From the IMG/VR virus record IMGVR_UViG_3300034418_005372, positions 1-48,309 of that record: 48,309 bases of DNA; one strand, 5' to 3'. The notes under the pieces were generated by a model, which was not told the DNA's origin, ran no database searches, and saw nothing but the letters and a program-made list of their open reading frames with translations. The DNA is from a virus. Within the stretch, counting starts at the first letter, position 1; each line of letters begins with the position of its first letter. Below, piece by piece: positions 39,254-48,309 of the stretch. The position numbers were made by a program, and so were the translations under genes.

Positions 39254-42200
39254 ATGGCAACTTATTTACAAGGCGTAACAGATTATATACCACAAATACA
39301 ACCGTGGTCTCCAGATTTTAACTTATATGCAAAAGTTTTAGATTTTAAACAGTCTAGACAAGATGCTGCTGTTAAACAACTTTCTACATTATATGGTTCA
39401 TTACTTAATGCACCTTTAACTAGAGAAGATACTGCTGAGACTAGAGATAAGTTTTTTAAGACTATTGATCAAGACATTAAAAAAATGGCTACTCTAGATT
39501 TATCTAAAAGACAAAATGTAGAAGCTGCTAGAGATGTATTTAATCAAATACTAGATAATGATCTGTTTGTAAAAGACATGATATACACTAAAAATTGGAT
39601 GTCTGAATTTCAAAAAGGTCAATCATTAAAAGGTTGTACAGATCCTAAAAAATGTAACGGACAATGGTGGGACGGAGGAGATCAATATATGAACTTCAAA
39701 AGAATGGAGTTTAAGAATGCCTCTGCAGAAGACGCTATGAATTTTGGTAATGTAAATTATGTTGCAAAACAAGATGTTACGCAAAAAGCAATTGAGTTAG
39801 CTAAAGAACTTGATATAGAAATTGAAGCAGCTCCTCAATTAAGTGGAGGTTTTATCATTACTGGTGCTACTGATGATGTTGAGGAATTTAAGCAATACAA
39901 TCAAATATTTAGCGGTTTAATTGGAAATGATCCTTTAGTTAGAGAATATTACAAAGCTATAGCATATAATGAAAGAATGGGGTATGCTTATCAAAATGAA
40001 CAACAGTTTGGTTCTATAGATGCAGCAAATGCAGCATATATTAATCAAGCATATGATGTTTTAAATGGTATATCTTCAGATAAAGAATCAGCACAAGATG
40101 CTAAAGAAAATAATGCTAAGCAAATAAAACAAGTTAATCAACAAGCTGGAAATGATATACCTGCTAGAAGAGATAGTTATATTAGTATATATCAAGATCT
40201 TGTTAAAAAACAAGGTGCTTATGAAGCTACAGAAGAATTATTAACCCATACAGAAAATGTTGCTAAAACAGCATTAAACTATGCTGAAAATCCAAAGGTT
40301 AGTGGTTCTTATATGGATGAAGTATTAGGACTTAATTATTTAGAAAAAGATATTACAAATGCTGCTTATCAAATGGCTATGAAAAAAGTCAAAGCTGGTG
40401 ATATTAAAATAAATGAGTATGAACTTGAAGCTACAAAACTAAAAAATAGAATAATTTTTGAAGAGATTCAGCAAGAAAATAAACTTGATCTTATAGATTA
40501 TAAAAATAATTTAGAAAACATTAAGAAAAAAGTTGGTGAAAATGGTACTGCCAACATGAATACTCCAGAACAAATAGAAGTACCAGGAGCTACTGCTACA
40601 GGTAATTTAGAATCTGATAGTTATGATTTATTAACTAGAACATATAAAGCTTGGGAAGAAGATGCTGCATCAGCAAGAACTGATTTAAGTGGTGCTGAAG
40701 CAAGTTTATATAATCAAATGTTAAAAGCTGCTAAAGGAGAAGCTGACTTAGGTGATGTTCAAGCTAAGTATGATTATATCAAAATGACTAAAGCTTATTA
40801 CAAAGGTTTAAAACAGTTAGAGCAAGGATATAATTTAGGCGGAGGATTAACAGGAGAAGACATAGACCCAACAAAGGTTAATTACCTACCTAATTTAGCA
40901 GAGTATACAAAGGTGATCAATAAAATGAATAAAGCTACAACACTAGATGAAAAGTATAGAATTGCTAAAACAATGAATATAGACTTAAACAAGTTATCTG
41001 GAGCAGGTGTTGATCTTATTTATGAACAAACATTAAAACCTTTTTTAGATAAGAATAGCAAGCATGCAAAATTAAGAAAAGGTGTATATGGTAGCATATT
41101 AGAAAATAGTGGTGAGATTTTAAATGCAATTGAATCTAAAAATTTAATACTTGAGAATTTTGATGAGACTTATAAAAAACAATCAGCTCAAGTCATTAAA
41201 GACAGTAGAACAGGTGTTTATAAAAGTATGTCTCCTATATTTGAAGCATATATTGATCCTACTACAGGTAAACCTAGAAATGAAAGAGCATTTGTTCAAA
41301 CATTTAAACAAGTTAGAAGGACTGTAAAAGATGCTGATTTACGTGATAAATTAAATGATTTATCTGATGAAAATATTATTGAAATTTATAGAGGTACATA
41401 TGAAGATATTGAAGATTTTGTAAATTTATCATTTGATGAATTAAAGACGTTTGAAGATGTTCAGTTAAGAGATATATGGAAAGCTGCGTATACAGAGTAT
41501 GTGAAACCTGAAGCTAGTAGTACTTTAGTACCAGGAGCAGGTGATAAGTTTGCTATGGGTAATAAATTTTCAAATGTTGATCCTGATGCTGTTAATAGTA
41601 ATGGTATGAAAGGTGGTGTTTCATTTATTAAAGATGCATTAAAATCAGATGGTGCTATTGTAGATATTAATAATTTTTCTCAAACATTACCGGAATTAGC
41701 TGATGAAACAATTAAGAGAAATAAAAATATTTTAAATCAAATTTTAAATGGTATGACTCTTTACAAAGGTAAGGACTATAGACCATACTTTGATATTACA
41801 TATACAGATGTTGCAGGTGGTAATTCACAATATGCTGCAGTTAATTTAAAAGTTAATAACCCTGCATTTTTTGATAAAAATAAAGGTGATGAAAAAAATA
41901 GAACCGCTATATACCAAAATAAAGAAAGATTAATGTCTGAAGGTATGACTGTATATTTACCAAAACAAGACGCAAGTGCCTCTAATTTATTTGTTCAAAA
42001 TGCACAAAGAAATGATGTAGATAAGATTATTGATTGGAAAGGATATCTTGATTTAAAACAATATGACTTTAATGAATATGTTAAAGATTTAAAACTTGTA
42101 AGAAACCCTGATAATTCTTATGATTTAAAAGGAGCAGTTAGAGTAGGTGTTAATGAAAATGGGGTTGAAGAATTTGATGCTGCAGAAAAATATTTTCATT

Positions 42201-42307
42201 TTGAAGCTAACAAAAAAATGTCTGATATTTTAACAGCAATTAATAATGGAGTTAAGGTTATTACAGAGCAAGGTAAAGCACAAGATGAAAAATTAAAATC
42301 TAAATAA
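39254..42307 (+). CDS. Conserved crAss cargo protein, helical
   Basis: This 1017-residue protein opens with a conserved crAss string (TYLQGVTDYIPQIQPWSPDF, then SRQDAAVKQLSTLYGSLLNA and LTREDTAETRDKFFKTIDQD). In crAss-like phages proteins with this start belong to the large set stored inside the head and ejected before or with the DNA. Residues 1-700 are almost entirely helical. A short Cys motif, GCTDPKKCNGQWWDGGDQY, lies near residue 125. The C-terminal 250 residues are mixed alpha/beta (DKIIDWKGYLDLKQYDFNEY). There is no signal peptide, membrane segment or recognisable enzyme site. It ends with tandem TAA codons and the next ATG follows two bases on. Confidence 0.7.
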   Translation: MATYLQGVTDYIPQIQPWSPDFNLYAKVLDFKQSRQDAAVKQLSTLYGSLLNAPLTREDTAETRDKFFKTIDQDIKKMATLDLSKRQNVEAARDVFNQILDNDLFVKDMIYTKNWMSEFQKGQSLKGCTDPKKCNGQWWDGGDQYMNFKRMEFKNASAEDAMNFGNVNYVAKQDVTQKAIELAKELDIEIEAAPQLSGGFIITGATDDVEEFKQYNQIFSGLIGNDPLVREYYKAIAYNERMGYAYQNEQQFGSIDAANAAYINQAYDVLNGISSDKESAQDAKENNAKQIKQVNQQAGNDIPARRDSYISIYQDLVKKQGAYEATEELLTHTENVAKTALNYAENPKVSGSYMDEVLGLNYLEKDITNAAYQMAMKKVKAGDIKINEYELEATKLKNRIIFEEIQQENKLDLIDYKNNLENIKKKVGENGTANMNTPEQIEVPGATATGNLESDSYDLLTRTYKAWEEDAASARTDLSGAEASLYNQMLKAAKGEADLGDVQAKYDYIKMTKAYYKGLKQLEQGYNLGGGLTGEDIDPTKVNYLPNLAEYTKVINKMNKATTLDEKYRIAKTMNIDLNKLSGAGVDLIYEQTLKPFLDKNSKHAKLRKGVYGSILENSGEILNAIESKNLILENFDETYKKQSAQVIKDSRTGVYKSMSPIFEAYIDPTTGKPRNERAFVQTFKQVRRTVKDADLRDKLNDLSDENIIEIYRGTYEDIEDFVNLSFDELKTFEDVQLRDIWKAAYTEYVKPEASSTLVPGAGDKFAMGNKFSNVDPDAVNSNGMKGGVSFIKDALKSDGAIVDINNFSQTLPELADETIKRNKNILNQILNGMTLYKGKDYRPYFDITYTDVAGGNSQYAAVNLKVNNPAFFDKNKGDEKNRTAIYQNKERLMSEGMTVYLPKQDASASNLFVQNAQRNDVDKIIDWKGYLDLKQYDFNEYVKDLKLVRNPDNSYDLKGAVRVGVNENGVEEFDAAEKYFHFEANKKMSDILTAINNGVKVITEQGKAQDEKLKSK

Positions 42308-42309
42308 TA

Positions 42310-45300
42310 ATGGCTGTTGAAAATAATTTAAATGAGGAAGAACCAAAGTCAAATGCTAATTTAGGTTTTGATTTAGGTCAATATATACAAAGTAAATATG
42401 TAGCTCCTCCATCAGAAGAGTCTACTCAATCTGTACCAAGACCTGCTCCAAGAATAGATATAAATGCAGAATTAGGTTACAATCCAGCAGAAGAACTTAG
42501 TAAGTATATGGCAGAAAACTTTAAAACAAGTATTGATGCCGGAATGATGGATTTACAGGATCTAGAAGAAATCAATAAGAATATGAATAAAGATCCATAT
42601 TCTATTGATGCAACTAGAACTATGTTACAAAATCAATCTACATATAATCTTCCAGATGATCCTTTTGGAACATTTAAATCTATGATGGGTGACTTTAGGG
42701 ATCCTAATGAACAGAACACATTTTATAAAAGATATTATGAACACCCTAAGTTTGATCAATTAGGGTTTAGTCCATTTAGAAATAATGAAGAGTATTATAA
42801 TTCTAATTCTAGTGGATGGGATGACTTTAGAAGAGCTGGTGGTGAAATGCTTACTTTAGCTGGAATAGGTCTTGCTGAAAACTTTGGGTTATCAGATTTA
42901 GAAGATATTACAACTTCTAAAAGATATGCTGAAGCAGCAGCTATTGGTACATCATCTAGAAAAGGTTTAGGTGCATTTGCTACAAATACATTTTTAAATT
43001 CAGGATATACAGTAGGATTAATTTTAGGTTTTGCTGCTGAAGAAGCATTACTTATTGGTGCTGAAGCATTAGGTGCTACATTATCTCCTGCAACAGGTGG
43101 TACATCATTAGGATTAACTGGAGCTGCAGCAACAAGACAAGCTTTCTCAATAGGTAAGTTTGGTAAAAATTTAGCTAAGGCTTATGAAGCAGCAATGCGT
43201 ACTAGAAAATTAGTAGATAAAGTACAAGATGCATCTAAAGCTAGAAAGTTTTTTAATGCTACTATGAATTTTCTAAATCCTCTTGAAAATACAACAGATT
43301 TCTTTAAAACTATAAATCAATTAGATGATTTATCAAAGTTAACAAAAACGGTAAGAGGTGTTGGTGCATTTATTAAAGATACAAGAGGTGTTAGAGCAGC
43401 GTGGAATGAAGCTGCGTTAGAAGCTAATATGGTGCAAGATGAAATGCAACGTAACTTATTAGCTGAGTTCAAAGCTAGAAATAATGGTAGATCACCTAAT
43501 AAAGAAGAAGCTGCTAAAATGGCTGCTACTATTAAACAAGCTACATCAAGTACTGCTTTACATAATGCTGTTTTAATTTTAGGAACTAATAAACTTACAT
43601 TAGGTCCTCTGCTAAGACCTATGAATAGAGCATTAGGTGGTGGTATATATTCTTTAGGTAAAGGTGCTGGTAATTTTATTTATACAGCAAGTAAAAAAGG
43701 AGTACCTGAAGCATATAAGCTTTTATCAAAAAATTATGCAAAAAGAAGTTTACAATTATTAAGACATCCTAAAGCTCTCCTACAAAGACAGTTATTATAC
43801 AGTACTGATAACGTAATGGAAGGTATCCAAGAGGTATCACAAGAAGCTATTGCAGATTGGCAAAAAGAATACCATACTGCAATGTTTGAAGGTAATGAAG
43901 CCAGAGGTGCTTATTATGATTTCTTAGGAAGAAGTATAGAAAAACAAATGAGTCCAGAAGGATTTGAAGTTTTTATGTCTGGTTTCTTAATGCAAAAATT
44001 TGTAAGTCCTTTAACTATTGCGGGTGGGAAAGTATTTGATAAACAAAATTATTCAGATTTAAGATTATTTGCTACTGATCGTGAAGCTTATTATAAAGCA
44101 AAAAAAGATAGACAGAAGCAAGATGAAGATACTGTAGCAAAACTTAATGATTTTTACAAAAATAATACTGAGTATTTAGCAGGTGACCTTATGAATCTTG
44201 TAAGACAAGGTGAGTATGCAGCAATGCTTAAAAATGCAGAATCTATAGGTGATGCTAAATCATGGCATGATATTAAAGACTCATCACGTTTTGATCATTT
44301 TATGAATCTTATACGTCATAATAGATTAGACGGACATTTAGATTTACTAAAAGGGTTAAAAGATTTAACAGCAGATGAGGTTATGGAAGAATACAAAATG
44401 GATCTAAATACTTTCCATGATGTAATTGACAAGTCTGTTGAAAGAGCTGAATCTATACAAAATACTTATAAAGGCTTGCAGGCAAAAATGCCTAGTCCTG
44501 TAAATTATAAACAGTACAAATATGGTAGTCCTGAGTACATGGACGCTTTTAGATCTCATAAAGCTTGGAATGATGTTATAGAATCAATAGCATTTAATAA
44601 GTTTGCTTTTCAAAGAAGTTTGGAAAGAGCTGAATCTATTGTAGGAAATGCTCAAAATAATTTAGGTTTAAAGAATGTTGCTTTTTCAGAGTTCAGTGCT
44701 ATGTTTGGTAAAACATCTTTGAAAAAAGAGTTAGACACTTTGAGTCTTGAAATAAGTACTTTAGAAAAAAGTGCTATTTTAACTGATGATATTAAAGAAC
44801 AGTTAAAAGACAAAAAAGAAAGAATGAAACTTTTAAAAGAGTTTAATTCAAATGTAGATAATGTATTAAGCAGAAGTGCAAATGAAAAGTTTGATGATCC
44901 TGTACAATATGAATCATTATTAAAGGCATATACAGATTACGTAACTTACTTAGCTAAAAAAAGCGGAGATCCTATAGATTCAAGTGAAATTGAAAGTTCT
45001 TTAACTGAAGTTATTGATTATTACAAGTTAAAAGGAAGAACTGAAGGTATGGTTGAAATTGTTAATTTTATGATTGATCCTGAAGGTTTTAATCAATTAT
45101 TTAAAAGACAAGTAGACATATACCAAAATGCTGAGTCTTCTATGAAAGAAGAAATAAAAAAATCATATGATGCTTATAAAAAAGGAAATAAACTTCATAA
45201 TGATTTATTGAATGCATTAGCTGATATGGGAGTTTTTGTTAGACTTGAAGATTTACAAGCATTAAAAGATGAAGGTATATTTCCTGAACATTTCTTTTAT

Positions 45301-48132
45301 GTTAGTCCTGAAAAATCTGGTATTGAACTAGCACATAATACAAAAGAATATCAAGACCTGGTAGAGTTATTCAGTGAGTATTATGAAATTAAAGAAGGTA
45401 TTGATACAGTCCCTTTTAAAGAAAGATACAGTATTTATGATATCAAATCTAGAGCTAAAAAGAAAAATGATCAAAGAACTTATGAAGATCTAGCTACACA
45501 ATTTGGATTTGACGCTTCACAAGAAACTACTGAAGTTCCTTTAAAGCAAGTTTTACAATCTATAATTGACAGTAAGTTTGCTGATGAGAGAGAAAAAGCT
45601 TTAGCACAAGTTTTATTAAAAAGTGCAACAGATACTGATGTAGTTGTTTTTTCTAAGACTAATACTACACCTGCTGAATATAATGTTGGTGATGACAAAG
45701 TTATTGTTAATGCTACATTTAGTGCTAATGAATATAAACAAGGTAGGAGTAATGCACCTCTTGAAGCATTTATCCTACATGGTGAAATACAAAGAAAGTT
45801 AAGTGAGGCTCTAGATCAAGATGCTGATTTCAAATCTGATTTAGAAGATTTATTAAAAGACGCTAAAGAAGCATGGTCTAAGTTAACAGCACAAGAAAAA
45901 GCAGAGTATTCAGAATCATCTGCATTAAGAGGATTAGATAACATAAATGATTTTGCAGTTGCTGCAATGACTAACTTAAGATTTCAAAAGTTCTTAGGTA
46001 CTGTTAAAAGCACAACTCAAACAAATACTACTCCGTTATGGAAAAGATTTGTGGATACTATTCTTAAAAGAATCTCATCAATATTAAAAGTAAAAACTGT
46101 AAATGGTACTGTACTTAATGCTACATTAGGTATAGTTACAACCAAAATAGATCCTGCAGGATTTACACCAAACACACAAGCTCCAAAGACTAATGGTACT
46201 CAAACTGCTGTTACAAGAGATGAAAGTATTGCTTCTATAAGTGCAAATCATCCTGAATTATATAATGCACTTGTTGATGCATTTATAGAATATAATGAAG
46301 GAAGAATTGAAAGAGGTGAAGATTCTGTTATTCCAGAAAATACTTCTAGAAAAGACATTGCTAAATTACCATTCTTTAAACAGTTTGTTAGCAATAGAGC
46401 ATTTGTCAAACCTGAAAAAATCTTTAAAGATTATAACGCTAAGCTAGGTGTTAAACCAGGTGCAGGTACAACAACTACAACAGGAAGTGTTCCACTTACA
46501 ATAACAAAAGCTGTTAGACAGCAGTTACTAGATTTAGGATATAGTAAAACTGATATTGATAAAATGAAACCTGAAGAAGCTCAGGAGATTATTAAGAATC
46601 AAACTACTAAACCTAAAGCAACAGATAGTAAAGCTGGCGTAGAAAATGTTCTAACAGATTCTCAAAAAGAAAATTTAGAAAAAGCTAAAAAAGGTGAAAA
46701 AGCAGAACCTGCAAAAGTTAAGTTTAATACTATTGAAGAATTAATTAATCATGCTCAATCTTTAGCAGGTACTGTACATAATGTAAACGGACTTAAGGTA
46801 GAATTCGTTGATTATAAAGGTGAAATTCTAACAGGTGCTGGACAAAGAGTTTTTGTAAAAGTATTAATAAACGGCATTCCTGTAACATTTTATAGTTCAA
46901 CGGGATCTGGAAAAAAAGCTTTACAAGAAGGAATATTTTATCCAACATTAGGTATTGAATCTGATGAAAGATATAATGGCACCTGGATAAATAAGATAGA
47001 CGGTGTTGAGATGGCATCATATTACAATTCTCCAGCATTAGCTTTAGTAGGGGCTTTTATAGATAGTCAATTTGGAAACACAAATACTTATGCTTCTGAA
47101 ATAAATGAAAAGACTCTAGATATTCAGAATCCTAAAAGAGAATGGTTGACTAAAGAGCAAGCTTTAGATATAAGGAAAGAGTATAATAAGGATTTTTTAA
47201 ATAGTGGTAGAGAGACTTTTTCTAATAACGAGAAAAGTAAAGTAGTTCAAGCTTTTAAAGATTTAGTTCAAGAAATTGAAAACGCTACTGCAAATATTAA
47301 AGATGATTCAGGTAAACGTAATATACCTAAAGCTCCTGCTGAAGAAGTAACTTATATACCTCCAAAATCAGGTATTCCTACTCAAGATGTTTTAAGTAAA
47401 TTAAAAGATTTAGGTTATACACAATCTGAAATTAATGCATTATCTAATTCTAAAAAATATGATTATGCAAATGAAAACCTTACTAAACAAGAAAGAGTAG
47501 AATGGGAAGCATATTTAAATGAACAGCTTGATTCTGTTGCTGAAGAAGAAGTTATAATGGAAGAAGCTAAAGCTCAAATAAATGAATTCATTGATTCTGC
47601 TACTACTTATGAAGAATGGTTAGACGTTAGAGATAAAGTAAGAGGTCCTGAATTTGATAATGTACGTGAAGAAAGTAACTATTCTAATCAAAACATTAAA
47701 GATTTATTGGATGAAAAACTTAAACGTTTAGCATTTATTGCTAACTTTACTGATATCAAAGTAGGTGAGTTTGTAGGTGTTGAAAGAACAAATAAAGATG
47801 GTGTTAAATATGTTGCTATAGTGCAAGTTATAAAGAAAACCAAAGATAAAATTACTCTACAATATCAGAACGCAGACGGTAATACTTTTGAAATAAATAA
47901 GAAAGATTTAAAAGATACTAAGATGTATAGAAGCACAAAAGCATTAGATAATGTAGACATTGATGAAGGACCAAATGTAGATCCAATAGACAATGATGCT
48001 GCACAAGGTACAAAACAAACTGTAGAAGATTTTGCAGACACTACTAAAGAAGATGAAAGTATTGCTGATTCAAAAAGTATTGATGAGGTAAATGATGATT
48101 TTATTAACGCATTCAAAAATAATTGTAAATAA
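42310..48132 (+). CDS. Giant cargo protein with decayed metallopeptidase-like domain
   Basis: The 1940-residue protein has no RNA polymerase DxDGD motif and is best seen as another ejected cargo protein. Residues 1-180 are disordered then helical. About 218-282 is hydrophobic and Ala/Gly-rich (LNSGYTVGLILGFAAEEALL), possibly membrane-inserting. Residues 560-1000 are long helices. Near 1138-1250 the arrangement LEAFILHGEIQRKL, then INDFAVAAMTNLRFQKF, then PLWKRFVDTILKRIS matches metallopeptidases of polyvalent phage proteins, but the HExxH site reads HGEIQ (1157-1161). Two LxDLGYxxxxI helical motifs lie at 1406-1430 and 1698-1722, flanking a beta domain at about 1478-1595. The C-terminus is acidic. 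The stop overlaps the next ATG. Confidence 0.62.
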   Translation: MAVENNLNEEEPKSNANLGFDLGQYIQSKYVAPPSEESTQSVPRPAPRIDINAELGYNPAEELSKYMAENFKTSIDAGMMDLQDLEEINKNMNKDPYSIDATRTMLQNQSTYNLPDDPFGTFKSMMGDFRDPNEQNTFYKRYYEHPKFDQLGFSPFRNNEEYYNSNSSGWDDFRRAGGEMLTLAGIGLAENFGLSDLEDITTSKRYAEAAAIGTSSRKGLGAFATNTFLNSGYTVGLILGFAAEEALLIGAEALGATLSPATGGTSLGLTGAAATRQAFSIGKFGKNLAKAYEAAMRTRKLVDKVQDASKARKFFNATMNFLNPLENTTDFFKTINQLDDLSKLTKTVRGVGAFIKDTRGVRAAWNEAALEANMVQDEMQRNLLAEFKARNNGRSPNKEEAAKMAATIKQATSSTALHNAVLILGTNKLTLGPLLRPMNRALGGGIYSLGKGAGNFIYTASKKGVPEAYKLLSKNYAKRSLQLLRHPKALLQRQLLYSTDNVMEGIQEVSQEAIADWQKEYHTAMFEGNEARGAYYDFLGRSIEKQMSPEGFEVFMSGFLMQKFVSPLTIAGGKVFDKQNYSDLRLFATDREAYYKAKKDRQKQDEDTVAKLNDFYKNNTEYLAGDLMNLVRQGEYAAMLKNAESIGDAKSWHDIKDSSRFDHFMNLIRHNRLDGHLDLLKGLKDLTADEVMEEYKMDLNTFHDVIDKSVERAESIQNTYKGLQAKMPSPVNYKQYKYGSPEYMDAFRSHKAWNDVIESIAFNKFAFQRSLERAESIVGNAQNNLGLKNVAFSEFSAMFGKTSLKKELDTLSLEISTLEKSAILTDDIKEQLKDKKERMKLLKEFNSNVDNVLSRSANEKFDDPVQYESLLKAYTDYVTYLAKKSGDPIDSSEIESSLTEVIDYYKLKGRTEGMVEIVNFMIDPEGFNQLFKRQVDIYQNAESSMKEEIKKSYDAYKKGNKLHNDLLNALADMGVFVRLEDLQALKDEGIFPEHFFYVSPEKSGIELAHNTKEYQDLVELFSEYYEIKEGIDTVPFKERYSIYDIKSRAKKKNDQRTYEDLATQFGFDASQETTEVPLKQVLQSIIDSKFADEREKALAQVLLKSATDTDVVVFSKTNTTPAEYNVGDDKVIVNATFSANEYKQGRSNAPLEAFILHGEIQRKLSEALDQDADFKSDLEDLLKDAKEAWSKLTAQEKAEYSESSALRGLDNINDFAVAAMTNLRFQKFLGTVKSTTQTNTTPLWKRFVDTILKRISSILKVKTVNGTVLNATLGIVTTKIDPAGFTPNTQAPKTNGTQTAVTRDESIASISANHPELYNALVDAFIEYNEGRIERGEDSVIPENTSRKDIAKLPFFKQFVSNRAFVKPEKIFKDYNAKLGVKPGAGTTTTTGSVPLTITKAVRQQLLDLGYSKTDIDKMKPEEAQEIIKNQTTKPKATDSKAGVENVLTDSQKENLEKAKKGEKAEPAKVKFNTIEELINHAQSLAGTVHNVNGLKVEFVDYKGEILTGAGQRVFVKVLINGIPVTFYSSTGSGKKALQEGIFYPTLGIESDERYNGTWINKIDGVEMASYYNSPALALVGAFIDSQFGNTNTYASEINEKTLDIQNPKREWLTKEQALDIRKEYNKDFLNSGRETFSNNEKSKVVQAFKDLVQEIENATANIKDDSGKRNIPKAPAEEVTYIPPKSGIPTQDVLSKLKDLGYTQSEINALSNSKKYDYANENLTKQERVEWEAYLNEQLDSVAEEEVIMEEAKAQINEFIDSATTYEEWLDVRDKVRGPEFDNVREESNYSNQNIKDLLDEKLKRLAFIANFTDIKVGEFVGVERTNKDGVKYVAIVQVIKKTKDKITLQYQNADGNTFEINKKDLKDTKMYRSTKALDNVDIDEGPNVDPIDNDAAQGTKQTVEDFADTTKEDESIADSKSIDEVNDDFINAFKNNCK

Positions 48133-48309
48133 TGGCTACATGTAGTTTAAATCCAGAAGCTTTAAAAGCATTAAATGTTAAAGTAATTAAAGATTTAAAA
48201 GAACTAGCAAAAACTGAAGAGTCTTTTGATCTTAAATCATATTCAAATACAATATATGATTATATATACTCTGCAACTAATGATCATGCCTTAGCATTAG
48301 ATGCTACTA
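48132..48309 (+). CDS. Next cargo-region protein, 3' partial
   Basis: A new frame opens at the ATG overlapping the previous TAA and stays open to the end of the window (59 codons). It begins MATCSLNPEALKALNVKVIK, then DLKELAKTEESFDLKSYSNT, a helical start I associate with a large protein found at this place in crAss-like phages. The virion RNA polymerase genes normally follow close by in these genomes, but nothing in the visible part shows polymerase identity. Confidence 0.6.
   Translation, partial: MATCSLNPEALKALNVKVIKDLKELAKTEESFDLKSYSNTIYDYIYSATNDHALALDAT

Noticed and set aside
4258-48116. Minus-strand open frames throughout
   Set aside because: All lie opposite long, well supported + strand genes, have low-complexity or unlikely protein composition, and lack their own regulatory gaps; they are shadows in AT-rich DNA.
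42310-48132. Virion RNA polymerase in the 1940-aa gene
   Set aside because: I looked for the DxDGD-type catalytic loop of the crAss polymerase and did not find it; the sequence looks like a helical cargo protein instead.
1-48309. tRNA genes, CRISPR arrays, insertion sequences, integrase and attachment sites
   Set aside because: No cloverleaf-sized gap, repeat-spacer array, transposase or recombinase motif was seen; nearly all of the window is coding and gaps are short.

Overview
The window is a contiguous piece of the late (virion) half of a crAss-like phage genome (order Crassvirales, a podovirus-type phage of Bacteroidota). The evidence is the strict crAss gene order and protein families: terminase large subunit, portal, scaffold, HK97-type major capsid protein, connector and ring proteins, Cys-rich fibres, an IHF-like DNA-binding protein, a tail tubular protein, a giant muzzle/stabilisation protein, then a run of very large virion-cargo proteins. 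All genes lie on the + strand, are tightly packed and strongly AT-rich. There are no Shine-Dalgarno leaders of the AGGAGG type (starts are preceded by A-rich tracts), which fits a Bacteroidota host. TAA, TGA and TAG are all used as stops, so the standard bacterial code applies. I found no tRNA, CRISPR, IS element or integrase.

Layout. 1-4710: terminase (5' end outside the window) and portal, overlapping by one base. 4834-7816: scaffold and major capsid protein, ending in a strong terminator. 7908-9050: a conserved crAss virion protein. 9073-10746: six very small proteins, most of them highly basic, that look like a DNA-condensation cassette. 10746-13567: connector/ring proteins around an abundant structural protein with its own promoter-like motif and terminator. 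13589-18365: a Cys-rich block with one tiny Cys-rich protein missed by usual length cut-offs, a large Cys-rich protein with a coiled coil, a head-fibre-type protein and two FN3-like fibre proteins, closed by a terminator. 18520-26869: IHF-like protein, ring/tail protein, two overlapping 3-TM holin-like proteins, the P22 gp4-like tail tubular protein and the muzzle. 26869-48309: cargo proteins of 2357, 824, 903, 1017 and 1940 aa, and the start of one more.

The genes work together as one morphogenesis programme: scaffold and MCP build the capsid, terminase and portal fill it, ring/tubular/muzzle proteins close it, fibres bind the cell, and cargo proteins are stored in the head and probably ejected with the DNA. 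A 10-base motif, TTATATTATA, recurs before seven gene groups and is a likely late promoter element.

The most unusual part is 26869-39196. The 2357-aa cargo protein appears to combine a repetitive Asn/Gly/Tyr segment resembling outer-membrane beta-hairpins, an ADP-ribosyltransferase-like domain (H695, Y741, E805), a zincin HEGTH site and a conserved C-terminal domain. A small helical module, introduced by a Gly-Gly motif, recurs in it and at the end of the next protein. The 1940-aa protein carries what looks like a decayed metallopeptidase of the same general kind. This set of probably injected proteins is the best candidate for an undescribed system.
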